Positions 6,313-12,862 are shown, counted from the stretch's first letter. The stretch: DNA of 16,450 bases from Candidatus Saccharimonadota bacterium (GCA_016880595.1 JAEHDC010000068.1:1-16450); one strand, 5' to 3'. Made by a program: numbers and translations. Notes: generated by a model not told the origin, from the letters alone.

Positions 6313-7479
6313 TTAAACACTCCAGTTTTTTAGCTCAGGCGGCAAGAAACCTTCGGGGTGTTTAAAATTAGCTTCCCACTTATAGCCCTTTTGGTAGCCA
6401 AGCTCCTTTGTGATACTTGTGGGTGTGTTCCTAAGGTGGTTTGGGATTGGCAAATTTGGAAAGTCGTGCGCAATTTTTTGCGTGCCGAATTTGGCATTGG
6501 CTACATAGCGTGACTTTTTACTTTTAGCCAGTGCTATTGCGCAGTGGTAAAGGTTATATTCGCACTCTGGCATACCAATTCTTTCTACCGCCTGGAAAGC
6601 TGCTACCGCCAAACTCATGGCACCATTGCCGGCCAAGCCAATATCTTCTGATGCAAAAATGATCATGCGGCGCGCAATAAACTTTGGGTCTTCGCCGCTT
6701 TGTAGCATTCGCGCTAGGTAATAAAGCGTGGCGTTGACGTCGCTGCCACGCATGCTTTTAATAAAAGCGCTGACAGTATCATAGTGATTGTTGCCGTTTT
6801 TGTCGTAATTTGGCAATTGTTTTTGGGCGGCAATATTAACTTCAGCAGAAGTAATTTTGTCTGGAGTGATTTCTGCGGCTAGCTCCAGATTGCCAAGCGC
6901 AACTCTGGCATCTCCACCAGCTAATTTAGCAAGCATCTCGACTGCATCTGGCGCAAGTCTTTTACTAAGATTTTCTTGCTCGGCGGCGCGCAGAATTATT
7001 TTTTTTAACGATTCTTCAGTGTGCGGTTGTAAAGTTAGCACCCGGCTGCGAGAAAGCAGCGGTTGGATAACCTCAAAACTCGGATTCTCAGTTGTTGCGC
7101 CGATTAGTGTAATTAGTCCGCTTTCTACATGAGGCAAAAACGCATCCTGCTGTGACTTATTAAAACGGTGGATCTCATCAACAAAAAGTAGGGTGCGGTC
7201 ATTGGTTTGCCAATTTAGCCTAGCACGATCAACCACCTTGCGCACATCAGCCATGCCAGCGGTTACGGCGCTAAGCTCAATGAAATCCGCTTCAACTTCG
7301 GTGGCGATAATTCGCGCCAAAGTTGTTTTGCCAGTACCTGGCGGCCCCCATAAAATAAGACTGACTGGTTGCTTGTTCTTGACAATATGCCGTAAAATTT
7401 CGCCGTCACCAAGAAGATGAGCTTGTCCAATGACATCATCTAAGGTTTTTGGTCTCATTCTTTCTGCAAGCGGCCGCAT
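6313..7479 (-). CDS. rarA: Replication-associated recombination protein A (AAA+ ATPase)
   Basis: A 388-residue MgsA/RarA/WHIP-family ATPase that acts at stalled replication forks and resembles clamp-loader subunits. It begins RPLAERMRPKTLDDVIGQ, typical of the family. Walker A is GPPGTGKT (45-52), Walker B LLFVDEIH (97-104), sensor 1 GATTEN (127-132) and the arginine-finger segment LLSRSR (141-146). The C-terminal part carries the tetramerisation-domain signatures KSMRGSDVNATLYYLARML and the closing segment YKWEANFKHPEGFLPPEL. The length is slightly below the common 420-450 residues. The start at 7479 lies 6 nt after an extended -10 box, with no SD, so it is probably leaderless and transcribed apart from the upstream gene at 7505. 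Confidence 0.93.
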   Translation of the reverse strand: MRPLAERMRPKTLDDVIGQAHLLGDGEILRHIVKNKQPVSLILWGPPGTGKTTLARIIATEVEADFIELSAVTAGMADVRKVVDRARLNWQTNDRTLLFVDEIHRFNKSQQDAFLPHVESGLITLIGATTENPSFEVIQPLLSRSRVLTLQPHTEESLKKIILRAAEQENLSKRLAPDAVEMLAKLAGGDARVALGNLELAAEITPDKITSAEVNIAAQKQLPNYDKNGNNHYDTVSAFIKSMRGSDVNATLYYLARMLQSGEDPKFIARRMIIFASEDIGLAGNGAMSLAVAAFQAVERIGMPECEYNLYHCAIALAKSKKSRYVANAKFGTQKIAHDFPNLPIPNHLRNTPTSITKELGYQKGYKWEANFKHPEGFLPPELKNWSV

Positions 7480-7485
7480 AGTAAT

Positions 7486-7494
7486 ATCTTAGCA
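7486..7494 (-). promoter_or_regulatory. Extended -10 promoter of rarA, probably leaderless
   Basis: On the - strand TGCTAAGAT is followed by 6 nt (attact) and the ATG at 7479. It occupies the 25-nt gap between the stop at 7505 and rarA. No -35 match was found. Confidence 0.55.
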
Positions 7495-7504
7495 CAAGGT
7501 TTGG

Positions 7505-7855
7505 CTATTTGTTGGCGGCTTGCATATCTATTGAGCCGCTGGTATTGTAGTTGTCATCAGATTCTAGCTTAAGATTTCCAGTTATTTGAACGCGGTTACC
7601 AATTTTGGTGTTATAATCTTCTGGATAGTTTTCTAGAGAATAGTAGACATCACTGTCTGTTTTAAGGCCAATGTTGCATTCTGAAGAGTCTTGCTCGGCC
7701 GATATGCTTGTTAAACAAGTTAATCTACCGCTTGTGGTAAGCTGAACGCTACTCACTTGGCGATTAATTGCGGCTGCACTAAAAGCGCACACTCCAACTA
7801 AAATAAAGAAGATGCAACAAACAACGGCTATAATTTTATTACTGAGGCCGTGCAT
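7505..7855 (-). CDS. Small membrane-anchored or secreted hypothetical protein
   Basis: A 116-residue protein with an N-terminal hydrophobic helix (IIAVVCCIFFILVGVCAFSAAAI, about 8-30; signal peptide or anchor). The remaining 85 residues are polar and look beta-rich, with two Cys (TCLTSI and ECNIG) that could form a disulfide outside the cell. The segment NRVQITGNLKLESDD resembles an OB-fold strand pair, but this is only an impression. I do not recognise the family. Its ATG lies inside the end of the PEBP gene (17-bp overlap), which predicts translational coupling and a shared transcript. The function is unknown. Confidence 0.6.
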   Translation of the reverse strand: MHGLSNKIIAVVCCIFFILVGVCAFSAAAINRQVSSVQLTTSGRLTCLTSISAEQDSSECNIGLKTDSDVYYSLENYPEDYNTKIGNRVQITGNLKLESDDNYNTSGSIDMQAANK

Positions 7856-8282
7856 CTATGATACTCGTTAGCTTTGCCGTAGCAACCTTATGGTTATTGA
7901 TTTCTTTTAGAATATCTGCGTAAAAAGTAGCTGCGGGTAAATCAAGTTTTCGATCTAGTGCAAAAAGTTCAAAAGTATAATGGTGGCGGCCAGATCCTCG
8001 TGGCGGTTGGGGGCTGACATAACCTGTAGTACCGGCAGAAGTTACACCTTCTACGGATCCAGCAGGTAAGGTATCCTCAAGGACGCAAGTGGTTGTTGGC
8101 TCAATATTCCATAAAATCCAATGAATATAATCTCCGCTAACAGCGTCCGGATCGTGGAAGACTAAGGCAAGGCTTTTTGCATCGGACGAAACGTTACTAA
8201 TGCTAAGCGGCGGATTAATGCCATTGGTGTATTTTTGTGGAAAAAGTGCGTTATCTATGAAAGCGCTACTTGTGAGATTCAT
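7839..8282 (-). CDS. YbhB/YbcL-family (PEBP-like) protein
   Basis: A 147-residue phosphatidylethanolamine-binding-protein fold. The signatures are FHDPDAVSGDYIHWILWNI (42-60; the family motif DPDxxxGxxxHW) and GYVSPQPPRGSGRHHYTFELFALD (87-110; GYxGPxPPxGxxHxY). These form the small anion-binding pocket. Bacterial members are soluble and their ligand is mostly unknown; no kinase-inhibitor role should be read into the family name. There is no signal peptide, so it is probably cytosolic. The start at 8282 has a strong Shine-Dalgarno (GGAGGGG, 7 nt upstream). It overlaps the small secreted protein gene by 17 bp and is divergent from a MarR regulator that may control it. Confidence 0.88.
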   Translation of the reverse strand: MNLTSSAFIDNALFPQKYTNGINPPLSISNVSSDAKSLALVFHDPDAVSGDYIHWILWNIEPTTTCVLEDTLPAGSVEGVTSAGTTGYVSPQPPRGSGRHHYTFELFALDRKLDLPAATFYADILKEINNHKVATAKLTSIIDARPQ

Positions 8283-8302
8283 ATTTTAACCCCTCCACGT
8301 CA

Positions 8303-8311
8303 ATTTTAACA
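8303..8311 (-). promoter_or_regulatory. Extended -10 promoter of the PEBP gene
   Basis: On the - strand TGTTAAAAT lies about 20 nt upstream of the ATG at 8282, with the Shine-Dalgarno at 8290-8296 between them. No good -35 is visible. Confidence 0.5.
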
Positions 8312-8353
8312 TGAGATGGGTGCATTTAAAATATGCTTAAAAAGTTGCCCCTA

Positions 8354-8404
8354 CGTAAATATTACTAGAGTAAAAAAATAAGTTGCAATATTTACGAATA
8401 TTCG
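8354..8404. promoter_or_regulatory. Inverted repeats over the marR promoter (candidate operators)
   Basis: cgtaaatatt (8354-8363) and aatatttacg (8387-8396) are perfect 10-bp inverted repeats 23 nt apart. A second perfect palindrome, cgaatattcg (8395-8404), lies within the -35/-10 spacer. MarR proteins bind palindromic sites in their own promoters, so autoregulation, possibly with control of the divergent PEBP gene, is a natural inference. Confidence 0.5.
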
Positions 8405-8411
8405 ATATACT
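8383..8411 (+). promoter_or_regulatory. Promoter of the MarR regulator
   Basis: TTGCAA (8383-8388), 17-nt spacer, TATACT (8406-8411). The ATG at 8422 is 10 nt beyond the -10, with no SD, so the 5' leader would be only a few nucleotides. Confidence 0.65.
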
Positions 8412-8421
8412 ATGCACACCT

Positions 8422-8892
8422 ATGAAACCTTCAGATACAACCACATACCAGAATACACTTACACAAGCCCGCGCCCACCGCGCGTTAAAAACAAAGTTGT
8501 CGTATTTTTTACGTCCGTACAACATGACCATGATGCAATGGGCAATTGTTGGTTCTTTGCACGAAGCAGGCAACAAAGGCACCCGCGTGTCTGATCTTGC
8601 TTCCCAGTTGGACACTTCGCTTGCGTTTGTTACAACAACTTTAAACGTGCTTGAGGCCAAAGGCATTGTGCGTCGAGCAAACCACGCTCAAGACAACCGT
8701 GCAAAAATTGTCTACTTGACTGACGAATTTGTGCCAAAAGTTGGTGAGATAGAAAAAGAAATCGGTACCAAACTAAAAGAATGGTTAAATCAAGCTGTAA
8801 CTGATCAAGAGTTTGCAACATACCTTGGCGTTATGGAAAAGATTGCAAGCATTCCACAATTTAATGTAAACGCTAACTATAGAGCTTCTTAA
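8422..8892 (+). CDS. MarR-family transcriptional regulator
   Basis: A 156-residue winged helix-turn-helix protein. The segment MTMMQWAIVGSLHEAGNKGTR leads into the helix-turn-helix VSDLASQLDTSLAFVTTTLNVLEAKGIVRR, and the wing is ANHAQDNRAKIVYLTDEF, matching the family pattern of D-x-R-x-K-x-x-x-L-T. Long N- and C-terminal helices would form the dimer interface. I start at the ATG at 8422; the in-frame TTG at 8383 is the first base of the -35 box and cannot be translated from this promoter. The ligand is unknown. A strong terminator follows at 8920, so it is a single-gene unit, divergent from the PEBP gene. Confidence 0.9.
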   Translation: MKPSDTTTYQNTLTQARAHRALKTKLSYFLRPYNMTMMQWAIVGSLHEAGNKGTRVSDLASQLDTSLAFVTTTLNVLEAKGIVRRANHAQDNRAKIVYLTDEFVPKVGEIEKEIGTKLKEWLNQAVTDQEFATYLGVMEKIASIPQFNVNANYRAS

Positions 8893-8919
8893 GGTTTCTA
8901 GACCGTTAAAGCTTTCTTG

Positions 8920-8945
8920 CGGCAGGCCAAAAAGCCTGCCGTTTT
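8920..8945 (+). terminator. Intrinsic terminator after marR
   Basis: An 8-bp perfect GC-rich stem, cggcaggc (8920-8927) with gcctgccg (8934-8941), 6-nt loop caaaaa, followed by tttt. There is no T-tract on the other strand, so it works for rightward transcription only. Confidence 0.88.
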
Positions 8946-9031
8946 AGTTCTTGCGCAATCAGAATACGCAGATGCATCAAAAGAGTATTATGGCTTATTT
9001 TGCCAAAACACGGTATTCTTAATGTGAGCTT

Positions 9032-9505
9032 ATGAACGAAATTATTACAGAGATTCTGGCAGATTATTTATTAATACCAATAGTACTAATTGGGGCTGTA
9101 GTTTTACTAAAGGTTCCGGCAAAAAATCGCAGAGAAGTTTGGGCCAAAGCTATTATAGCTGGCCTTATAGCATTAGTTTTTGCAAAGATTGCCAGCTTGT
9201 TTTACCAGAATCAACGACCATTTGAGGCTTTGGGTGTTGACCCAGGCGCGTCCTATTTGCCAAATTCTGGTTTTCCGTCCGATCATATCCTTCTGGCGGT
9301 AACAATAGTCTGTATTGTCTGGGCAATTACAAAAAATAAGCCATTATCTATTTTGCTACTTGCCTTGTGTATTGCAGTGGGCCTTGGCAGAATCTTGGCT
9401 CTGGTTCATACTCCCGTAGACGTTATTGGTGGTGCGGCCTGTGCAATTTTGGCGGCGCTTTGTGTTTACGGCAAGAATCTTTTTACAGCAAAGGTGGTGG
9501 TCTGA
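9032..9505 (+). CDS. PAP2-family phosphatase (BcrC-like undecaprenyl-diphosphatase candidate)
   Basis: A 157-residue membrane protein with the three motifs of the PAP2 acid phosphatases: K52...R62-P63 (KIASLFYQNQRPF), FPSDH (81-85, catalytic-site histidine), and R120...H126...D130 (GRILALVHTPVD). About four or five membrane helices alternate with these motifs. The RPF and GFPSDH wording resembles BcrC, which dephosphorylates undecaprenyl diphosphate to recycle the cell-wall lipid carrier; a lipid phosphatase of other specificity is possible. The upstream region has a possible -10 (TATTCT, 9012-9017) but no clear -35 or SD. It leads a probable three-gene unit with the membrane protein and rmuC that follow closely. 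Confidence 0.85.
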   Translation: MNEIITEILADYLLIPIVLIGAVVLLKVPAKNRREVWAKAIIAGLIALVFAKIASLFYQNQRPFEALGVDPGASYLPNSGFPSDHILLAVTIVCIVWAITKNKPLSILLLALCIAVGLGRILALVHTPVDVIGGAACAILAALCVYGKNLFTAKVVV

Positions 9506-9539
9506 TATTATGGAAGACAAAAAGGAGGCGACCACAATA

Positions 9540-10019
9540 ATGACAACCCAAGAAACATTTTTTTACGTGCCAGTACCAAAGAATGAGATGCTAAAGATTT
9601 GCGTCGCTGGACTTGCAGTAGGCGCGATTGCACCATTAATGAGCGCATTGATCTCAAATAACATAATTGATACATTTTTTTGCAAAGGAGTGTCGGATAT
9701 TTGCACTTATCGTGATATTGTTGCAAATCATATATCCGTAACACTTCTTGGTCTGGCTGTTTTTGCCGTATTTATGCAAATTAATGTTTACCGAGCATTG
9801 CTTTTGGTTTTGTCCTCAATTATAACAACTTGGAGCTTTGCAAAATACGCCGAGCCAATCTTAGCTAACTCAAGCCTGGAGTATTATCTGTTATCTATAT
9901 TGCTTTATACTTTGGTGTTTACTACTTTTTACTGGCTTTTGCGAATTAAAAACTTTGGTATGAGTTTTGCCATTGTTGCTTTAACTACCACATGCGCTTG
10001 CGTGGCCTTGGCGGTTTAA
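9540..10019 (+). CDS. Hypothetical multi-pass membrane protein
   Basis: A 159-residue protein with about five hydrophobic helices (near 18-38, 62-80, 85-100, 112-135 and 140-158 from this start) and a Cys-containing extramembrane loop FFCKGVSDICTYRD that could hold a disulfide. I do not recognise the family. I start at the ATG at 9540, which has AAGGAGG (9522-9528) 11 nt upstream; the ATG at 9510, 4 nt after the PAP2 stop, would add 10 polar residues and is possible. It sits between the PAP2 and rmuC genes with gaps of a few nt on the right, so it is cotranscribed. Confidence 0.65.
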   Translation: MTTQETFFYVPVPKNEMLKICVAGLAVGAIAPLMSALISNNIIDTFFCKGVSDICTYRDIVANHISVTLLGLAVFAVFMQINVYRALLLVLSSIITTWSFAKYAEPILANSSLEYYLLSILLYTLVFTTFYWLLRIKNFGMSFAIVALTTTCACVALAV

Positions 10020-10022
10020 AAT

Positions 10023-11105
10023 ATGGAAATTATTATTTTAGCAGTTGTGATTTTGGTTGGTTTCGTAGGCATATTTTACATGCTCAACCAACGGCTTAGT
10101 GATTTAAAAAGCGATGCAACAACTAGTCTGCTCAAGCAAGATTTAATTGCGTTAAACGAAGGTGTTGGTGCGCTTAAAGAAGGTTTGCAAACACATTTAA
10201 CAGAACGTTTAGATAAAAACCAGGAAATGATGCGCGATTCAATTATGAAGCAGTTTTCCGAGAGTAGCAAGCTAATAACAGATGTAACGCAGCGCCTTGC
10301 AAAGCTTGACGAAACTAATCGTCGTGTTGTGGACGTGGCAGATGAGCTAAAACTACTGCAAAATGTTTTGCAAAATCCAAAACAACGCGGCGTTTTGGGT
10401 GAATACTATTTGCAAACGGTGCTAGCAAATGTACTGCCACCAGAGCGCTTTCAGCTGCAATACAAGTTTAAGGAGGGTGAAATTGTTGACGCAGTAATTT
10501 TTTTGGACAAAAATAAGATTTTGCCAATAGATTCTAAGTTTAGCCTAGAGAATTACAACCGGCTAGTTGAAGAAAAGGATAAAACGCAGCGTGAGCATTA
10601 TGCAAAACTTCTTAAAAATGATCTTAAAACACGCATTGATGAAACATCAAAGTATATTCGTCAGGCCGAGCACACCATGGATTTTGCGTTTATGTTCATT
10701 CCCAGCGAGGCGGTTTATTATGACCTGCTGGTTAATAAGGTTGGTGTTGTTGGTTCAAGTTCAAGAGATTTAATTGAATATGCATTCCGCGACAAGCACG
10801 TCATAATTGTTTCCCCAACTTCTTTTATGGCGTATTTGCAAACTGTACTTCAGGGTTTGCGAAGCTTGCAAATTGAGGAGCAGGCCAAGGAGATACAGGT
10901 GCGGGTTGTGCAACTTCGCCAGCATCTAGAAGCTTATGATACATTTATGAACAAGCTTGGAAATAGCCTGTCTACCACTGTAAACCATTTCAATAATGCT
11001 CATAAGGAGCTAAAAAAGGTTGATAAAGACGTGGTTAAAATTTCTGGGTCAACTGGCGTAATTGAACCGGTGGAAGTTGAGCGGCCAAAGCTGGACGAAT
11101 CCTGA
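10023..11105 (+). CDS. rmuC: DNA recombination protein RmuC
   Basis: A 360-residue RmuC-family protein. An N-terminal membrane helix (2-20) is followed by a long coiled coil (about 22-115), then the conserved nuclease-like domain. Its hallmarks are KQRGVLGEYYLQTVLANVLPP (near 120-140), AVIFLDKNKILPIDSKFSLENY (near 157-178), and YIRQAEHTMDFAFMFIPSEAVYYDL (near 212-236). RmuC restrains inversions at short inverted repeats in E. coli; the exact biochemistry is not settled. The length is shorter than the 470-residue E. coli protein but usual for other bacteria. The ATG lies 3 nt after the upstream stop with no SD, suggesting coupled translation. A terminator shared with the convergent aquaporin-like gene follows. 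Confidence 0.92.
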   Translation: MEIIILAVVILVGFVGIFYMLNQRLSDLKSDATTSLLKQDLIALNEGVGALKEGLQTHLTERLDKNQEMMRDSIMKQFSESSKLITDVTQRLAKLDETNRRVVDVADELKLLQNVLQNPKQRGVLGEYYLQTVLANVLPPERFQLQYKFKEGEIVDAVIFLDKNKILPIDSKFSLENYNRLVEEKDKTQREHYAKLLKNDLKTRIDETSKYIRQAEHTMDFAFMFIPSEAVYYDLLVNKVGVVGSSSRDLIEYAFRDKHVIIVSPTSFMAYLQTVLQGLRSLQIEEQAKEIQVRVVQLRQHLEAYDTFMNKLGNSLSTTVNHFNNAHKELKKVDKDVVKISGSTGVIEPVEVERPKLDES

Positions 11106-11108
11106 CAA

Positions 11109-11136
11109 AAAACTCCGCCATAATAGACGGAGTTTT
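11109..11136. terminator. Bidirectional terminator between rmuC and the aquaporin-like gene
   Basis: The perfect 9-bp arms aaaactccg (11109-11117) and cggagtttt (11128-11136) flank a 10-nt loop. The A/T ends give a T-run on either strand, so it can end both convergent transcripts. Confidence 0.8.
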
Positions 11137-11156
11137 AAGGCAGGTTCTTTAAAGAA

Positions 11157-12002
11157 TTATTCTTCTGTTAGTTCCTTTTGGCCAGTTACATCCCATTGCA
11201 AGAGCTTGTAGAGCCAAGCGCCAAGTGCGCCGCCGATTACAGGGGCGATTGCGTACGTAAAAATAGTCCACCAGTTGCTAAACGTGTATGCGCTTAGGCC
11301 GATTGCGGCAGCTGGATTAACAATTGCAGACGAACCTAAAGCGGCAATGATTAACGCGCTTAGTAAGCCACCACCAATGATGAAGCCGGACTCCATGCTG
11401 TTCTTGCGACCAATAAATGCCGCGGCAACGCTAAGACCAAGTGCTAAGCCACCCAATAATTCACCAAAGAATGGGCGCCATTGGCCTGTTAGCTCAGTTG
11501 CCGTGTAAACGCTGGCGGCAAGACCAGTTGTGCTGCTAACGGGCGTAGCATTTACAAATTGCGTCACAATTACCAAGGCGAGCATTGCGCCCAGAATTTG
11601 TGAAATTACATATCCGGATGCTTTTATGCCAGAAATTTTACGTGTCGCCCACAAGGAAATAGTAATTGCTGGGTTAATGTGACCACCACTTACACGGCTT
11701 AGGGTCATAACTAGAACTACCATTACTAGTGCGGCAACAATTATATTGCCTGAACAGTTAAGTAGGCAGACCGTAAAAATAAATGTACCAACAAGCTCGG
11801 CGCATAGTGAGCCAAGAACTAGCTCCTTGCCCAAGTTTTTTGGCAGTTTTGCAAAACCGGCTTCGGATTTTAACACCTCTACTTTTGTCTCTATCTCTCT
11901 TTCTTTTTCTTTGACGGCAACTTTTTCTGGCGCGGTTTTGCGCTCAGCCTTGTGCTCGGCTTTGTGTTCTGCTTTACTTTTACTTGACTTTGCTTTCGAC
12001 AT
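11157..12002 (-). CDS. Aquaporin-like (MIP family) channel with charged N-terminal tail
   Basis: A 281-residue protein. Residues 1-60 form a very Lys/Glu-rich cytosolic tail with an AEHK/AERK repeat (AEHKAEHKAERK). Six membrane helices and two half-helices follow. The first NPA box is SGGHINPAITISLW and the second is SAIVNPAAAIGLSAY. In most aquaporins the second box is NPAR, the arginine being part of the aromatic/arginine filter; here it is Ala. This points to a wider or different selectivity, which I cannot name. I chose the ATG at 12002 because AAGGAGG (12008-12014) lies 5 nt upstream; the upstream in-frame start would lie at the -10 region. Family members are usually 220-280 residues without such a tail. 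Confidence 0.85.
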   Translation of the reverse strand: MSKAKSSKSKAEHKAEHKAERKTAPEKVAVKEKEREIETKVEVLKSEAGFAKLPKNLGKELVLGSLCAELVGTFIFTVCLLNCSGNIIVAALVMVVLVMTLSRVSGGHINPAITISLWATRKISGIKASGYVISQILGAMLALVIVTQFVNATPVSSTTGLAASVYTATELTGQWRPFFGELLGGLALGLSVAAAFIGRKNSMESGFIIGGGLLSALIIAALGSSAIVNPAAAIGLSAYTFSNWWTIFTYAIAPVIGGALGAWLYKLLQWDVTGQKELTEE

Positions 12003-12025
12003 AAATTCCTCCTTCTTTGGGATAA

Positions 12026-12055
12026 AGTATATCACGCCAAGCTGAAAAGCAACAA
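12026..12055 (-). promoter_or_regulatory. Promoter of the aquaporin-like gene
   Basis: On the - strand TTGTTG (12050-12055), 18-nt spacer, TATACT (12026-12031) preceded by TGA (extended -10). The Shine-Dalgarno AAGGAGG at 12008-12014 follows. Confidence 0.55.
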
Positions 12056-12092
12056 TATTGTTCTACGTCTTTTTATGTGCGCAAAAGTGTTG

Positions 12093-12098
12093 TACAAT
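12093..12098 (+). promoter_or_regulatory. -10 box upstream of the arginine-rich orphan
   Basis: TACAAT, with no good -35, about 38 nt before the ATG at 12136. A GGAG Shine-Dalgarno (12127-12130) lies 5 nt before that ATG. Confidence 0.4.
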
Positions 12099-12135
12099 AA
12101 AATCGCTCAGTTTACGTCTGCTTTTTGGAGATGAC

Positions 12136-12522
12136 ATGAGATCCTGGTATTATCTTCGCGGATTTAGGCGTGTCGGCGAACTCACAAGCGCTGGCATATG
12201 GCCGATAACGGTATCTGCTCCAGACGTTCATGTATGCAGGGTAGTTGTTATGCCATCCAACGGCGCTATGATTGCCGCCAAAGTATGGGCGCGACGCGCG
12301 GCTAGCATGGTGTTCGATCAGGGCTGCCTTAGGCTGGACTATACTTTGCCGTTAATGCCTAGGGGGGAGTGTGATCGGGTGTCGCCGCATATTAGTATTT
12401 TCCATTTTACTTTTACTGGCGGGACTATCCGCCATCTGCCATGTCCAGATTCTGATACTGAGGTTATAATGGAGCTTCGAATTCCAAGAGATACCCGTTT
12501 TACCCTTCGGAATAATAGCTGA
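12136..12522 (+). CDS. Orphan arginine-rich hypothetical protein
   Basis: A 128-residue protein I do not recognise. It has about 15 Arg and a single Lys, against strongly Lys-rich neighbours, and uses GC-richer codons (cgc, cgg, ggc), so its composition is foreign to the region. It has no signal peptide or clear membrane helix. The predicted fold is beta-rich (strands VHVCRVVVMP, HISIFHFTF, VIMELRIP). Three or four Cys are spread along the chain with no metal-site spacing. The start at 12136 is supported by GGAG 5 nt upstream; the longer frame from 12058 begins at a non-ATG codon before the promoter. A GC-rich hairpin follows the stop by 4 nt. Recent transfer is inferred, and a spurious ORF is possible but less likely given the SD and hairpin. 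Confidence 0.5.
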   Translation: MRSWYYLRGFRRVGELTSAGIWPITVSAPDVHVCRVVVMPSNGAMIAAKVWARRAASMVFDQGCLRLDYTLPLMPRGECDRVSPHISIFHFTFTGGTIRHLPCPDSDTEVIMELRIPRDTRFTLRNNS

Positions 12523-12526
12523 GCAA

Positions 12527-12557
12527 GGCCGCCCGGGAGATATTTGCCCGGGCGGCC
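12527..12557 (+). terminator. Very GC-rich hairpin after the orphan gene (no T-tract)
   Basis: A perfect 11-bp stem, ggccgcccggg with cccgggcggcc, around a 9-nt loop (agatatttg). It begins 4 nt after the stop codon and is far more GC-rich than the region. No T-run follows, so it is not a textbook intrinsic terminator; mRNA 3'-end protection or a transcription pause are alternatives. Its right arm overlaps a possible -35 (TTGCCC) of the next promoter. Confidence 0.6.
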
Positions 12558-12562
12558 GAATG

Positions 12563-12571
12563 TGCTAAACT
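12563..12571 (+). promoter_or_regulatory. Extended -10 promoter, probably leaderless
   Basis: TGCTAAACT is followed by 7 nt (attaagg) and the ATG at 12579. A possible -35 (TTGCCC, 12544-12549) at 16-nt spacing lies in the hairpin loop and right arm. This is the likely promoter for the small protein and pheST. Confidence 0.55.
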
Positions 12572-12578
12572 ATTAAGG

Positions 12579-12812
12579 ATGGCATTGTTTATAAGACAAG
12601 ATGAGCAGCGCTCAGAGCTGCAAGAAAAAGTTGCAGCAGAATTACAGGCTCGCATGGATTCCAGCAGTCAAGATCCGCCAGCCGAAGTTGGCACGGCCAT
12701 TTTGGATGATTCCAAAGAATCCACGGACTCTTCATTTTTTGTGGCAGCATTGGTTGCCCTGGCGATTTTTGCTATAGCTGTATTTATTATCTTCATTTTT
12801 AAAGGGGTCTAA
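12579..12812 (+). CDS. Small tail-anchored hypothetical protein
   Basis: A 77-residue protein with a charged N-terminal half (RQDEQRSELQEKVAAELQARM, helical, possibly coiled-coil), a Ser/Asp/Pro-rich linker (about 28-50) and one C-terminal membrane helix (about 53-75, FFVAALVALAIFAIAVFIIFIFKG). This is a tail-anchored layout with the soluble part in the cytosol. I do not recognise the family. It precedes pheS by 50 nt on the same strand and probably shares its transcript. The ATG lies 7 nt after the -10 box. The function is unknown. Confidence 0.6.
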   Translation: MALFIRQDEQRSELQEKVAAELQARMDSSSQDPPAEVGTAILDDSKESTDSSFFVAALVALAIFAIAVFIIFIFKGV

Positions 12813-12862
12813 GGGCTAGAAAATTTTCCAACAAACAGTTATAGTAAGAGATAAATACGCCC

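Noticed and set aside
8321..8335. gcat...atgc imperfect palindrome between the PEBP promoter and marR.
   Set aside because: Only 4-5 bp pair around an AT-rich centre; too weak to call an operator.
8383..8421. Upstream TTG start for the MarR gene.
   Set aside because: It coincides with the -35 box, so it lies outside the transcript; the ATG at 8422 fits the promoter.
8950..9031. Short inverted repeat agaatac/gtattct upstream of the PAP2 gene.
   Set aside because: Seven base pairs about 45 nt apart in AT-rich DNA is within chance expectation.
12058..12135. Longer N-terminus of the arginine-rich orphan.
   Set aside because: It needs a non-ATG start upstream of the -10 box; the ATG at 12136 has a Shine-Dalgarno.
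12813..12862. Possible T-box or leader-peptide control ahead of pheS, and a small palindrome gaaaattttc at 12819-12828.
   Set aside because: The 50-nt gap is too short for a T-box, has no Phe-rich leader, and the palindrome is a short AT-rich sequence expected by chance.
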